NCBI RefSeq assembly: GCF_963855985.1
Contig: NC_087093.1
Span: 12,415,001-12,479,000 of the forward strand
Source: Ostrinia nubilalis
Lineage: Eukaryota > Arthropoda > Insecta > Lepidoptera > Crambidae
DNA length: 64,000 nucleotides
Reading direction: 5' to 3'
Shown: piece after piece, positions 1 to 12,519 of the stretch
Layout: every line of letters starts with the position of its first letter
Position numbering within the stretch: position 1 is the first letter of the stretch
The notes under the pieces: model-generated
Seen by the model: only the letters and a program-made list of their open reading frames with translations
Database searches by the model: none
What the model was told of the DNA's origin: nothing
Position numbers and translations under genes: made by a program

Positions 1-127
1 CTCTAAGATACAGGATCTATCCTAGTTTAGAGGACAGGGGCATGCCATTCTACCGACTTGTACCTACTGTGCTAAAATACTTATGTATTAAGTTCTGTTA
101 ACACTGTGTACATATTTCTGTTATGGT

Positions 128-490
128 GAATAAAATTTTTTATTATTTTTTTTTTATTTTTTATTATCTCAGCCATAGGACGTCCACTGCTGAACATAGG
201 CCTCCCCCAATGATTTCCATGTTACCCGGTTGGTAGCGGCCTGCGTCCAGCGCCTTCCTGCTACCTTTATGATGTCGTCGCCTGAAAACTAAAGTGTACA
301 ACCAATGTGTGTTACCAGTGATGACATATGTTCGGAAACGTGGCCTCTCACTATAGGCCTTATACAGTAGCTCAAAGTTGCACAGCGTGCTGTGGAGAGG
401 GCTATGCTCGGTGTTTCTTTACGAGATCGAATCAGAAATGAAGAGATCCGTAAACGAACTAAAGTCGCTGACATAGCCCGTAAGTAGGTA
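128..490 (-). mobile_element. RTE-type non-LTR retrotransposon 3' end with inverted 5' part
   Basis: The minus strand from about 290 to 166 translates to the end of a lepidopteran RTE-type reverse transcriptase ORF (DDIIKVAGRRW, then [10 protein letters not shown] and a stop), followed by an A/T-rich tail at 128-165. The next stretch, 291-490, encodes an upstream part of the same protein family (VYNQCVLPVMTY, then AQRAMERAMLGVSLRDR) but on the plus strand. The roughly 45 residues normally between these parts are missing. A 5' segment inverted next to an intact 3' end is the classic product of twin priming. The copy is dead. Family assignment rests on recognition of the conserved C-terminal motif, which recurs at 28051 and 61375. 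Confidence 0.8.
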
Positions 491-848
491 CTCAAGTCTA
501 GCAAATGGCCAATTTATTTATTGTTAACTAAAGATAGACAAGGTGATATTACAAATGTTATTTTCAACCACTAGGTAGGTACTCACATATTCATAGCATA
601 TTACAAATTATAATAGGTTGGTCTTAACTTCCAATGCTATTATCGCCTTTGTACTGACTTCGAATTGACTTTTGATTGGATTTATTAACATAAAATTACA
701 ACCATTCCATCTTTTACACATGTCTAGAATATTAATATAAGTTTTGCGATTAAATTACGTTATTATAAGTAAATTGCCTTTAACAGAGTTGTTATTTTGC
801 CATGCTTCTATTATTATGGGTAAATTACACCCTATTGGCTGGAGGCAA
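491..848. other. No gene seen
   Basis: AT-rich sequence between two transposon remnants. I see no exon, RNA gene or clear repeat. Confidence 0.5.
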
Positions 849-1267
849 TCTACTAATAAGTCTATTATAATTGTGAAAGTCTGTGAGGATGGATGGATGA
901 AAGTTTGTTACTCTTTCACACAAAAATTACCAAAAGGTTTTGCATTAAACTTTACAGTGTTATTGTTTAAGTATACCTCAAAACTTATAAAGCCTATATG
1001 GATAGTCTTCATACAAACGCTTCGTCAAAAGTGAAGCAAAAATCTTATGTCATTACTGTCAAAACTTTGTTAAAAATCTTTAAATTAAGGCGATTTTTTA
1101 GAAATTGAGAGATTTTTATCCACATTTATCGCAATAATAAAATATTATTATTTGTTATACTTTTCGTGCGCTTACTATCTAGGCTTTATTAATCTATACC
1201 TCAAAATAACACAAAAGCTAAAACGATATTACAAATTCTGGCGGACGAAGCCGTGGGCAAAAACTAG
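849..1267 (+). mobile_element. Non-autonomous Helitron-like element
   Basis: Starts TCTACTAATA after an A and ends in CTAG before a T, as expected for Helitrons, which insert between A and T without duplicating the target. Just before the end is the motif ggacgaagccgtgggc, seen in the other Helitron-like ends of this window (15590, 23503). The internal 'gtgaggatggatg' block is shared with the element that starts at 20826. No transposase is encoded. Confidence 0.6.
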
Positions 1268-1600
1268 TCTCAAATAAACATGAAAAGAATTAAAAACTGA
1301 ATGTAGTTTTTTTTTGAGCAGCATTCTTTTTTTTTTGGTATATCTTTTTTTGGGTTAGAATTTCCCAAAAAAGTTGGAACCGCATTAATTTCCAATTAAA
1401 CTGTACAGACTAATCCCGGCCCGATCGCGGACAAATCCGCGTGTTTTCAATACATCTGCATAATCACCGCGTCATAATTAATGCGCATTGACTGAAATTA
1501 GGCGGCGCTGTGAACTCGCTGGAGTAACGAACACAATCGAGTTAGCTTTTCGATACCATTTCGCGGGGCACATAATTTTAGACAGTTCTTGTTCAAATAA

Positions 1601-1756
1601 CGCCCGTATTCACAAACATTATTATGAGGTCTCACAGTGCTCGTGGACGCACAGGGTCACATACGAACCAATCACAGAGCTCTATTCAACGCTGTGCGTT
1701 CGATTTTCTGGTTCACTTGAGCAATACTTGCTGTTATACGTTTGTGAATATGGGCG
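1601..1756. mobile_element. PIF/Harbinger-type MITE
   Basis: A 156 bp element with terminal inverted repeats (CGCCCGTATTCACAAAC on the left, its complement with one mismatch on the right) and a 3 bp target duplication TAA at 1598-1600 and 1757-1759. The TAA duplication is the hallmark of PIF/Harbinger insertion. It has no coding capacity. Confidence 0.7.
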
Positions 1757-2513
1757 TAAGTCAAACATATAAATAACTTTTGATAACAGAGAAGTTTTTA
1801 TACAGTGAAGTATTTGAAGGTTCGGTACGTATTATCAAAAGTACCAAAATGGTAATTTCGACTCGCTTGCGAAATCGCACAAATCTGAAATTTTAGCGGG
1901 ATTGGAATGCGAATTTGATGTTTTTGAGCCACTTACGTTAGGGTTATCATCTGTCCGGGTTTCCCCGTATTTGCCCTAGCTTAGGTGGTGTCCGGGATGC
2001 GTACGGGCGGGGTTTCATTTGTAGTCCGGGCATAAAAATTTAATTCCTAGACCGATGCCGGGCGATACGACTAAGATATTGAAAAAACGGGGTTATCACG
2101 CGTCTTGTCCTGGTTAACTGGTAACCCTACCTAGGTGTGACCCAGCACAACATACACAATTACCCTTTTACTTAATTAACAAAATATGGGCACATTTCTT
2201 TTTAACGATACCCGATCAAACCCTAGCCATCCTTAGACTAAATAAACCAACGAAGTTTTTATAAAGTTTCCACGGAACCTTAAAAATTAGTACCTTCCCC
2301 GGTTATTATGACTGCAAAGTTCGCTAACTGTAAGTTGTGCGTCTGCCTCGAGTTGGCATAGCATAATAAATTCTTGCTGGAACAGCTTATTTTCTATGGA
2401 GAATAAAAATAAATAATCGCCGGAAAACTGTTTGTGACTAGTTTTTGGGGCGGGATTTTTTGTAGGATGATTTTTTTTTAAATTGTTATTGATAGTTTTA
2501 CTTCTTCTTCTAT

Positions 2514-2723
2514 TATGTGGGTTGTAATATCTGAAGTCACATCCCTGGTAGCTATTTAAACTTAGGTATTTATTTTTACCTTGAAAAGTATGAAAAGATT
2601 CTACTTAAGATTTTCCTGGTTATGTGGGTTGTAAGATCTGAAGTCACATCCCTGGTAGCTATTTAAACTTATGTATTTCTACCTTGAAAAGTATGAAAAG
2701 ATTTGACTTACAATTTTCCTGGT
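2514..2723. repeat. Local tandem duplication, about 105 bp x 2
   Basis: The 107 bp from tatgtgggttgtaatatctg is repeated directly at 2621 with about 10% divergence and a short deletion. Both copies share gaagtcacatccctggtagc. No coding sense. Confidence 0.85.
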
Positions 2724-4394
2724 GGCTAGGAACTTATTTTTAATCTGGTAACATGTAGGTAAATACAATACGTGTATTCAACAAGGGGCAAACAAGATCT
2801 TTTATTCAAATGGGAATACTTCCATTACAGGACAGACGACGCCACATCAAGTTTTACTCTGTGGCATAAGTACTAATATAATTTGTAGTAGGGACATACA
2901 CTTCATCAAATATTGTTATCGTCCCATGATATTGATCAGATAGGCCATAAATTGAGTTAACCAAATGGCAATTCTATCCAATTCAACGTTCAAATGAATT
3001 TAAATTACTCATAAATCCCTAAAAGTTGTCTCAGCATGTTTAAATATCATTTCGAACAAGTAAATCAAAGGGATATCCTCAAATATTGGCACATGCTATA
3101 GAAAGGGGCGTTAACTGGAATCTATTCTATTCGTTTATTAATTCAGTTTATAGTTAACAAAGGGTTTAATTAACGGCATCAATGTCGTCCCTTTCGGAAT
3201 AGTTTCTACAAGATTTCTATAAAGTTATTTCATTGGGTGTCTACCTATGGAATGAGCTATAGAGTTAAATTACATTTCAGGTCATCAAAAGATCTACAAT
3301 ACTATACTATTCTATTCACAATGTGTGGTGGATAGAATAGAAAAACTTAGTTTAAAAGATTAAAAAATAAGGAACTTTTTATTACTGATACTTATTGACT
3401 TTATAACTTTGACCTTAACAACTGACATTGTTTAACAATGATAATATGCAGAAATATTAAATGTAGTAAAATTAAGCTGCTACATTTTACAATCAAACCG
3501 TTAGGTATAATAATACTTAAGCATCACCTAAAGCTAATAAGTACTTGTACCATGAAACATGAATTGAAATAACATGATTTTATCACGATAAAATCGCTGT
3601 GGCACCTAGCAAATTATATTCTAACGTGTCAAAATATATCGCAGAAACGAAATCTATGCAAATTCATTCGTAGCCTTTTGCTGTCACGCAATATGCAAAA
3701 TATACTAACTAAAATATAACTCTAGCGAGGTTTCACGTCTAACTGTAATTGTTAGATTTTCGCGTTAAAATCACTTGGAGCATTATGAATTCCAACTTAA
3801 GTAAGTGTTGGTCCAAGTTATGAGATGTAACTCTTTATATAAGTACCTACATGATTTTCGTAACAGCCCCTGTGTGATCTTATGCTACAAGAGCAGCGTA
3901 CACACACTAACAATACAAAAGAGTGACTACTTAATATATCTGAGATAAAAAGGCTAAGAAGCCCTTTCCTGAGAATTTTTAGATACTTGTACCTAGTAGA
4001 GACTTTACAGTGTGTATTCTACACAATTAGCAATCAAGTTTTTAAAATAACATCGCAAAACTGTTTCTTAAGCTCAACACTCAGATCGCAAGGTCTTTGT
4101 GTAAGCAGTAGGTAAAAAATTGAGTTTATATAATTAATTACCATAGGCCGAAGTAGATCTATTGACGTAATGTTTTGTTAAATGACCCACAAATGTAATG
4201 TTAGATCGTAACATAATACATACTTCGGATAAAACATTAAACCGATCTGTTTTATTAAACTTATCTTATAAAGATCTACACAAAAACCGTCCCAGCTATG
4301 ACATTGTCAGACAGGAGGGCGCTACTGTCTATGCTGTATTATTAGTTCAGATTTTTGTCACGTTGGACAACCGTTTATTTGTGGCATTTACAGC
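2724..4394. other. No gene seen
   Basis: AT-rich unassigned DNA. It holds only a short perfect palindrome (gattttatcacgataaaatc, near 3575) and no recognisable exon or RNA gene. Confidence 0.45.
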
Positions 4395-4555
4395 TAAAGC
4401 CTGGTCCGTGAGCACGTATGTTGCTGTCGCACTCGCACACTCACTGTGGGCGCCCGTCCCACAGTCGCGACAGCAATATAATTCCGCGCGAGCGATAAGG
4501 ATGGGTAGCTTGGGGTCATTGGACAAAATTCTACGTGCTCACGGACCAGGCTTTA
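4395..4555. mobile_element. MITE with perfect 24 bp inverted ends
   Basis: The left end taaagcctggtccgtgagca is matched perfectly in inverse orientation at the right end for 24 bp, including a TA at each tip, which suggests TA target duplication (Tc1/mariner-like). The interior block gagcgataaggatgggtagc recurs at 52285, in a decayed relative. It sits inside an older repeat (cgtcccagctatgac... from about 4290) that is also found at 34957. Confidence 0.7.
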
Positions 4556-5178
4556 CTATCAGTACCTACTACCAGTATGGTTGTTCGTTTTAGATTTTTG
4601 CCACTTGACGTTTCAGAATCGTGGGACCATAACATTAATTTTATGACTTGGGCCAAGCCCTAAAACGTCAAAAGCAACACTTGGAGCAGTGCCGCGGTGG
4701 TCACTTGATGGGTGCTACATTGACTGACGGCTCCTCCCCTGGGCGATTTGTGAAGTAACTTGCACAGATGAACACTTCTAAAATCCGCAATTATTACTAA
4801 GCTGCTTAACCCAAGGGCAAACTAACGCGCACTTTATACTAACTTAATAACGGAGCATGTTGTTAATAATGTCAACTGTAAATTATTAATTAATTGAACT
4901 TAAATTTTTTGCAAGTGGAGTAGTGGACTAGTTACCGAAGATCGCAAAAAAGTTTTAATGGCCCTCAAACAACTTTTCTTCTTAAATCCTTCTTATTTAA
5001 CTGAAAAAAAAAAACCTGAAGCATGTCAATGTGACAATTTGAGTGAATTTAAATTCTATGAATTCTTTGAGATTTGCAATTCTTTGAATTGAATTGCTTT
5101 AAAAACTATATGTATCGCTGGATGCTGTTATTGTGGTGTTATCGCAAAATAGAGAGTATAAAATATTAATAATACAAA

Positions 5179-6715
5179 ATGAAGAAGTACGTAATATCCA
5201 TATTTTATTTTCACTCACTCATTAAAGTTCTGAGTTCTCCCATAATATCCCTATTCCTGATATTATAATTATCACAACTCACATTTTGCTTTCAGGTCAG
5301 CTTTAACCCCAAAAGAAATAAGTAAAAAGCGTTTAGCAAGAAATAAAATTATGAAGATCAAATTGGATGAACGTAATCCTGTCGAAAATTATAATAAAGA
5401 AAATGAAAATCCTCAATTTCCTATTAAGCCTAAAACTACTTTTAAGATCCACGACAGATCTATTAAAGATTTTGGTCTCCGAAATCCCTTTGATATACCA
5501 AACCATCATCGTATTTTCAGCAAGAGTCAAGGCTTGAGGAAGATCAAACCAGAACCGTTCATAATGTCAGAACCTCATACCATTTGTGACGTAGACCATA
5601 CTTTCTACAAAATAATAGAAGGCAGGCCTCTACGACAATTCGACGACATCAAAGTTTACATGAGAAATATCAGAGACATAACCTTATTCAAAGCCAACGC
5701 CGCGTACTTGAAGGACCAAATCATTCAAGTGGACACATCTTTCGCATTCGAAAACGCCGAGCATAAAGCAATTGATCGGTTGTTCTGGAAAGTTAAAGAT
5801 TATTTCGTACAATTCGCAAAAGAGAGTTACACAACAGCCAAGAATATACAAAAAATAGCTGAGGACAAAGCACGTCAATTAGAAGCCGCGACAGAGGAGC
5901 TGGAGGCCCTTTGTTTTAATTTCGTGGCAGTTAGAAATAAGTTGGGTGTTATTATTATAAATTTCGAAACGCTATCGAAGTATCGACAGTTTCTCAATAA
6001 TTTATCACCGGCTGCGTGGCGCGAAAAATACGACCAACAGTACGAGGAAACCAAGAGCCTTGTGTCTGCCAAAGAATCGGATTACAAAACTAGCGCTACA
6101 ATGCTCAAAGATATAGCGCCGAAATTATTTTTCACTAGACCGAGACAAATGAGTATCATTTTCGACAACTTGAGCCGACAATGTTTATCGTATATGCAAA
6201 TTGACGTATTCGCTTCAAGCTTATTGGCGTCCGTGTTGAAAAGCAGAGATTACCTCAAAGTGCAAGTCATGGAGGAGATAGATGAATTGCAAGACTTGGT
6301 CGAAACGTACAGAGGGTACGTTAAATTCATGGAAGGAAAGGAGCAAGAAGCCAAAGTCAAGTTTGAGAGAGTGCTAGAAAACGAATTCCAAACATTGTAC
6401 GCTTCGTATGACGCCAGCAAACTGTTTACTTGTCTCCAGTACACGAACACTCAAGTGTTCCACGGGCCGGAAGATCCTAAGGACAGCATAATGACGTTGA
6501 TGCTCCACTTGGAAAGAGATTACATGGAATTATCTTCCGGACTAGATGATTTAAATCTGGAGGTTGTCAAACAAGCGACAAGCGAATTTTTCTCTGAAGA
6601 TTTGAAAATGATGAAACTTGCGCACAAAGCGCAAAGAGATTTAAAGGAATGTGATATACTAAGCAAGGCTTTGTATACGAGCTTCGAGCCACCGAGATGG
6701 AAAGGTAAGAAATGA
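5179..6715 (+). CDS. CFAP100/DUF4200-like coiled-coil protein (axonemal)
   Basis: Proposed two-exon gene of 475 residues. Exon 1 is tiny: ATG AAG AA at 5179-5186, then donor gtacgt. The 109 bp intron ends ttgctttcag at 5295. Exon 2 (5296-6715) continues in phase as SALTPKEISKKRLARN before the internal Met at 5351, so the Met at 5351 is probably not the start. The protein is charged and largely helical, with no signal peptide or membrane segment. Residues about 150-240 form a coiled coil with LSPAAWREKY at its end, typical of DUF4200 proteins. A later block has FTRPRQMSIIFDNLSRQ, like the region of CFAP100 that follows its coiled coil. CFAP100-type proteins work in the inner dynein arm system of cilia; in insects that means sperm flagella and sensory cilia. 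The exact orthology (CFAP100, CFAP73, CCDC38) is uncertain. A TATAAAA lies about 20 bp upstream of the ATG. An AATAAA lies at 7331. Confidence 0.65.
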
Positions 6716-9700
6716 GCGACAGGTAAAGTCGAAGTCGAATTCGATGTAAATGTAAGCAAAAGTTTCAATCGGGAGATTGGAAGCTGGTAATTACAGTTTT
6801 CTATTTACGGATGCAAATAGCATTATTAGAGCGCTTGTTTAAAATGGCTTGACTTTGCGCATTTCTGCCCGGGGCGGATTATTCCAAACGTAATTATCAT
6901 AAGTTAGACGTGCGGGTGGTTCCGCGTTACGGTGGCTCGCGGGACCGCTTGCTCTCATGAATACCTTACCATAACAGACGGAACTGCTCCGTAAAAGCAA
7001 CAATGTAAATTTAATCTTGATTGTAGATGTAAATATAACGTCTGGGTTTACCTGCGGGGGCGGGATTAGAAGCGTTTTCTTTGTAAGAAAATGTATACGC
7101 GACGGGATAAGTCTGTATTATGTTTTTTTTCTTTCAATTCAAGTATATTTATGTTTTTTTGCATTATGTGAATGTTAGAAATATATTCGTGATATTATTT
7201 TGTTGTACTTACTCAGAATTTCATCTAAATAGTAGGTATTTCTACCCGTGGCTAAGTGGTCCTTTGACATCTTTTCATACAATGAGATATTTTTCGAATA
7301 TACATTGGTTCAGGTGTTAAAGCGTCATGTAATAAACTTGAAAAAAAATACAATCTTTCATAATAAGGACTATGAAAAGGAATTTCAAGGTACCTACTTC
7401 TTAGTCCTTTAAGATATTCGCTTATTAAAACAGCTAAGCGATTCGGGATATTGTATCACACAGGAGCTAAGGTTTTTTCATTATCAATTTGAAGCTTAGA
7501 AATTCGTTACAGTTTTATACAAATGTTTAATTCCTGACATTGGTTACCGCCTTTTTCACTTCGTCATAATCAAAATTCAATTACCGCCGCGTTCGGGGCG
7601 TTACCAATCTATTTGTCGCTGTCTCAATCAAAATTGAATAATGTCGTTTCATTACAGGGGACAAAAAGTTCATATTGTGTCAATTTAACTTCTAATCACT
7701 TTTTAAATACGTTACGAGAACGAGCGGCTGATCAGAGAATAAATTTGAATGTATTAGCAAACTGATTTGGCCACGCCCCTGATTCAAGGGGGAATTGATT
7801 TTGTAATATTCTAAGCACGCAGTTTTACAGTTGAACAGTGTTTACTTAAACGATAATGTTGGCTTTCAATTTTAATTACAAATCTGTTATTATACCATTA
7901 ATGTGATAATGATACAGTGCGATATATTTTTTCACTACTAACGAAACTCTACTTTTCTATGGCGCGTTGTTGAGAATAGATGAATAAATAAAAAAGCTAC
8001 TTTTCCCCTTTTCATGGCAGTCTAACCAAGTTAAACTTTATAATGGTAGTTAACATAGTAGTAAAAGAACTTTTCGTAATTTATCGAAATTATCAAATGT
8101 TTGAATAAATTTTTCACGTCTCTACGGTTAGTGAAACTAATTTCATCGGCTATTGATACCTTTAATTGAGATACTTATAAGGACACAGGCTACATTTTTT
8201 GAAAATAAGGGTTCATTCATTATACAACAGCGTGAATTATTTTATCTTATATCCTATTTTTAGTGATAAAAAAACATCTACAAAGACTACAAATGGAATC
8301 TGAATGCCGTCTCTCAATAAATAAATACTCCACCCTATCATTCCCAGTCTCCATCCTTTCAAAAGAATTCTATTCTTGTAGAATTAAGAATCGCCGATAG
8401 TTCATAAAGCAACTTGTTAAGCATACTTTTATCGTATTTATTGGGAAAGTTGCGCCAACAAAAGAATTCTACAGAAGTAGAAGTAAAAATATTTAATAAC
8501 GCCAAACAGAAGGCCCGTTTATAGAAATCCAATTTATTATTTAAACACAGTGCTGTGAAATACCAGAGGTTTGATGCACGCATTCCTGCCTTATTAAACC
8601 GTAGGGGTGGGGCAGTTGTATTAGTAATTAGAATGTCGATTGTCGATATACAACAGCTTATAACAAGTAATAATTTTCCCTTCGGCTACGCGACTGGTAC
8701 ATTATTATTTTCTAGAATACATATTCATATTTTATTAACACTAAAATGTGGAAAATAGTTTTATTTGACCATTAGATAGAGATGAAAGAAATATTTATCT
8801 AGGCTTCAAAATTTAGTAACTTATTGATATGAATTAAAAAGAAAATCATTCATATTGCTCGCATTCTGGTTGAATTAAATAAAATAATAAATTTATACAA
8901 GCCCGGCTTTGTGCGTTAAGTAGTGAGTGTGACAGAACAACTTTTAATGTACGTTCACGTAGGTAAAATGCGTACGAAAACAATCACGAAAATCCTTTTC
9001 ATAAACCGAAATTCTGCAATCACAAAACGATTGTTTGAGTGGCTCATGGGCTCGGCTCACCGGTATCGATGTATTCGATTAATCGCACAGCACTGGCCCG
9101 AGCAACAAAGGAGTCAGTGGACCGGCGATCGCTTATTGTTTTATCATAATCCGTATATCTGGCGAAACAGCCGAGCGCCCATGCGAGAGTTATGCCATAG
9201 CCCATAGAGCTTCTAATTGCCGTGTTTATTTAGGGGATCACGGTCTTTATCTCTATGAGCTTATAAGCTTAAAGCTTATTAAAAAGCTTTTACATGAATA
9301 AATCTGTTTTGAATTTTATACCTTTTTGCTTTTGTCAAACAAAATAAGAGAACGTGTGAAAAATTAAAAGTGCCCTGATAGGTTAAGTGTACCGGGACTC
9401 GGCAGGCTATGTTTTATTTATAAACTACCTCGTCGCAGTCTCGAGCCACTAGTATACTAATCCCATGGGAATGTCCTGGCTAGTGTTTCAGGAACATCGG
9501 GAATTGTGAAAGATAAAACCATGCTAGTAAAACAATACACTTGAGTTTCACGATAGTGGATAAGTAGAGTCACTTTAACGAAAGTCTAAGACACTATCCT
9601 GAACTGCAATTTCAATTAAATTTACAAGCAGTTTATAATTAATAAGTCACTACCTTTTTCTTAAGTTCTTGAAAAAAAAAATACTCGTGTATTTTTAGGG

Positions 9701-11390
9701 AATCCGGTTTCGGGATTCGGTCCCAGATGGAGTCAAATTATGGTCTTCGCTTACTTACGCTTAGTAATTAAAATAATTGCATCTTCTATCATAGTAACGA
9801 ACACACAAGGATTGTAATTAAATACATTATACTACACGCAAACATGTCCTGTATTTTCTCGTACCTCACCCAGACTGTCGACTAACATAAATATTTAAAG
9901 CAACCGATGCACGCCGTATACTTAGGCGTCTTGCTCGCGAATTATTATTTGGAGCTAATTGGAAATACATGAGGATTTGCATTTTACTTTGTCCCTGAAC
10001 TCCCTGGGGAGCCGTCTGGCACTTTGTTCCTGGCAGAGCTACTTTGTTCAGTAATCACCGTGCTGTATTTTGCTGCTTATGTAAATAGCAAATGAGGAGA
10101 ATTTTAGACATAACCTTAGATATGTTTGAGATGCCTTGAGAATATAAAGTAGTTAGTAATGAAATAGAAAAAGCTTTATTAACATAACCTGAGAAATTAT
10201 GTGTTTCATACATTTTTTCACCATTTTACCCCCTTTGTTCTTCCATCGCTTAATTTTTCCCTTTTTTCTGAAAAAGTTGGCTCGGTAGTTTGAAAACTTA
10301 ACTGAAAGAGATACTACTCGTACTTTAAATGAACGCAATACTGCAGTATTGTAAGTATTTACAGCACACTTTTTCAGAATTTGTGAATTCGTCAGGCACC
10401 ATAATTTTACAACTACATAGTTGTCACAGTATTTAGCTTGATGTCAAATACATTCATTTAGGGATCTCCTGGGATCTCCGACTCTCTTTAAAAATCTTTT
10501 CACGCGTTACATAAAATCGCGTTTTTAATATGTGAATCTGCAAGATACGAGTGGTACAATATCTACGTAGACCTTAGAACGTTATTTCGCTACATTGTAA
10601 CAAAACACTTCAACTTACTCAAAGGACACAGGGCTGTCGCGTTGTGAACAAAAGCAATATCATTTATACAGGCTGTCCCAAAAACGGACTGTCACTGGAG
10701 ATAGCTTAACGGACATTTTTGATAAACAAAACATGACTCTATAAAGTCCTACTTAGTTTTAAGAGGTTTTTGTTTACGGTTTATTTTCTAAAGTACTTTT
10801 CGATATTTTTTTTACCTTAGACGGGCAGCATAGTAGGGAGGTTATAGGTAGTGGAGCTGAGGTCAACTTGTGTCTCAAAAATGTGAGTGTTAGGCTCCGT
10901 GGTAGGGTACAAACAATATTAGGAAGTGCCCTGAAAAGGGCTTCTTACTAATAAAGATTTTAAATTTGACTCTTTGGTGGAAAATGCTTTCAGTCTGGCT
11001 GACGTGCCATTTTCGGCACACCCTGTACACGTTTCTATCGTCTTTGCACCTCAGTCACCCCGGGGGAGTCTGGCAATCAGAGCACTCGCGGGCCGTCGCG
11101 ATCGCATTACCAACGAATTAAGCCACATCGCTACGCGTATGCAAATACAGATGATACAGAGTGGAAATGGAAATTAATTAGGTGTATTGGAAATGTAATG
11201 TTACCTTTACTGATTAGTTCACAATCATTTAATTATAGACAGACAGAGAATCCTTACATTCATTTTATGATGATCGTGCTCGATTATTACGTGTTTGTTA
11301 CTATTTGACAAATATTTTGTTACCTTAACAATAGATTACCTAAGAATTAAGGCAAAACAATTGATTTCAGTCCTGAAAACCGTTTTTTTT
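6716..11390. other. Unassigned region with scattered GC-rich patches
   Basis: I found no exon or RNA gene here. Against the AT-rich background, GC-rich non-repetitive patches stand out (about 6840-7070, 9900-10060, 10975-11130). They have no long conserved-looking frame and could be regulatory DNA, but that is inference. A possible polyadenylation signal for the upstream gene is AATAAA at 7331. Confidence 0.35.
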
Positions 11391-11480
11391 TTTATGCATA
11401 ACAAGGCAGGTATTTGACCACAATCGCACCTGATGTTAAGTGGGATGCAGTCTAGGATGGTACATAATATCTGCCCTGTA
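11391..11480. repeat. Interspersed repeat fragment (first copy)
   Basis: The block tgcataacaaggcaggta followed by gatgcagtctaggatggtac recurs at 21953-22000 in a shortened form. It resembles a dispersed lepidopteran repeat tail. I cannot place it in a family. Confidence 0.5.
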
Positions 11481-11611
11481 AGTTTCATTTAACTTTAAAG
11501 TTACATTTTTACATTGTTTACAAAGAGTTGAGATGGCGAACTTGGTACATGTATTGGAGGGATTACATTATGACAGCTCATAAAAAAGTGAGACCTACCT
11601 ATTCTTAGACT

Positions 11612-11861
11612 GAGTTGCACCATCTTACTTTAAGAGTAGGCGCACACCTTTGATTTTTCGTCGGCCGATAGTTGTGCCCGATTTTAAATTGAATGAAGAA
11701 TCGGCCAAATCGAATCGGCGTAGTGTTCGCACTCCCATACACGCCCATACTGATCAACTGCCCGACTAAACTATCGGCGCTATAACAATAACCGACGTTT
11801 TTTGTATGGAGTTTGACAGTTTTTTGACGTTTGTCAAAGTTAAAGCAAGATGGTGCAACTC
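11612..11861. mobile_element. MITE with nested inverted repeat
   Basis: Inverted ends gagttgcaccatcttactttaa on the left (first 20 bases gagttgcaccatcttacttt) and its near-complement at the right end, 250 bp apart. Inside, gccgatagttgtgcccga pairs with a second inverted block (aactatcggcgct), suggesting one MITE within another. Confidence 0.6.
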
Positions 11862-12388
11862 AACCGCACTGTTTACGTTACAGCTTTTAAATGTTTTAAT
11901 ATGCTAAAATGTTATCACCACAATGTAAATGATCTAACGTAGCGTTTTGAGGTACCCGAATTATAAATTCCACGGTCGACCACGAGCCTTAGCCTGTTAA
12001 AATGATAAGTATTACCCAGCCTTGCAAGCTCGTGTGAAGTCATACAATATGCAGGGCAGTCCCAGGGCGGGCGGCGCCTTGATTGATTGCGGCCGCCCAG
12101 CGCTGCCGCCCTGATAAATGCTTCGCCTCTAATTGGGATCCTTTTTAATTGTTAATTTTCAACAGAAAAATAAGTGTCGAAAAAAATTCATATCAATCCA
12201 TTAAATTATAATCCATCTCTTTAGGGGTAGCTCCGAGGCTACCCCTTTATCATAAGATTGAAACATCGTAAAGTATAGCATAGTTTTAGCTAAATTACTG
12301 TTTCACCAATCAACATTCCAACAGAGCTGAACTTTCAATAGCTAGAGTTACAGATTTTAATGTAAAAGGGATTAATATATTAACGCCC

Positions 12389-12519
12389 GATTCGACCAAA
12401 CTTTTATCCGAGAATAACTCTTGGTATAACTGGCACATTGACAATTTCAGTATGGGAAATATGTCAAAACTGACGATTTATTCTGAGATTAATATTTATT
12501 ACTCTTGTTTGGTCGAATC
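12389..12519. mobile_element. Short MITE
   Basis: A 131 bp unit with inverted ends gattcgaccaaac / gtttggtcgaatc. It has no coding potential and the target duplication is unclear. Confidence 0.55.

Noticed and set aside
9040..9205. 94-codon plus-strand frame in a GC-richer stretch
   Set aside because: No recognisable domain, no splice context and no better than chance for its length.
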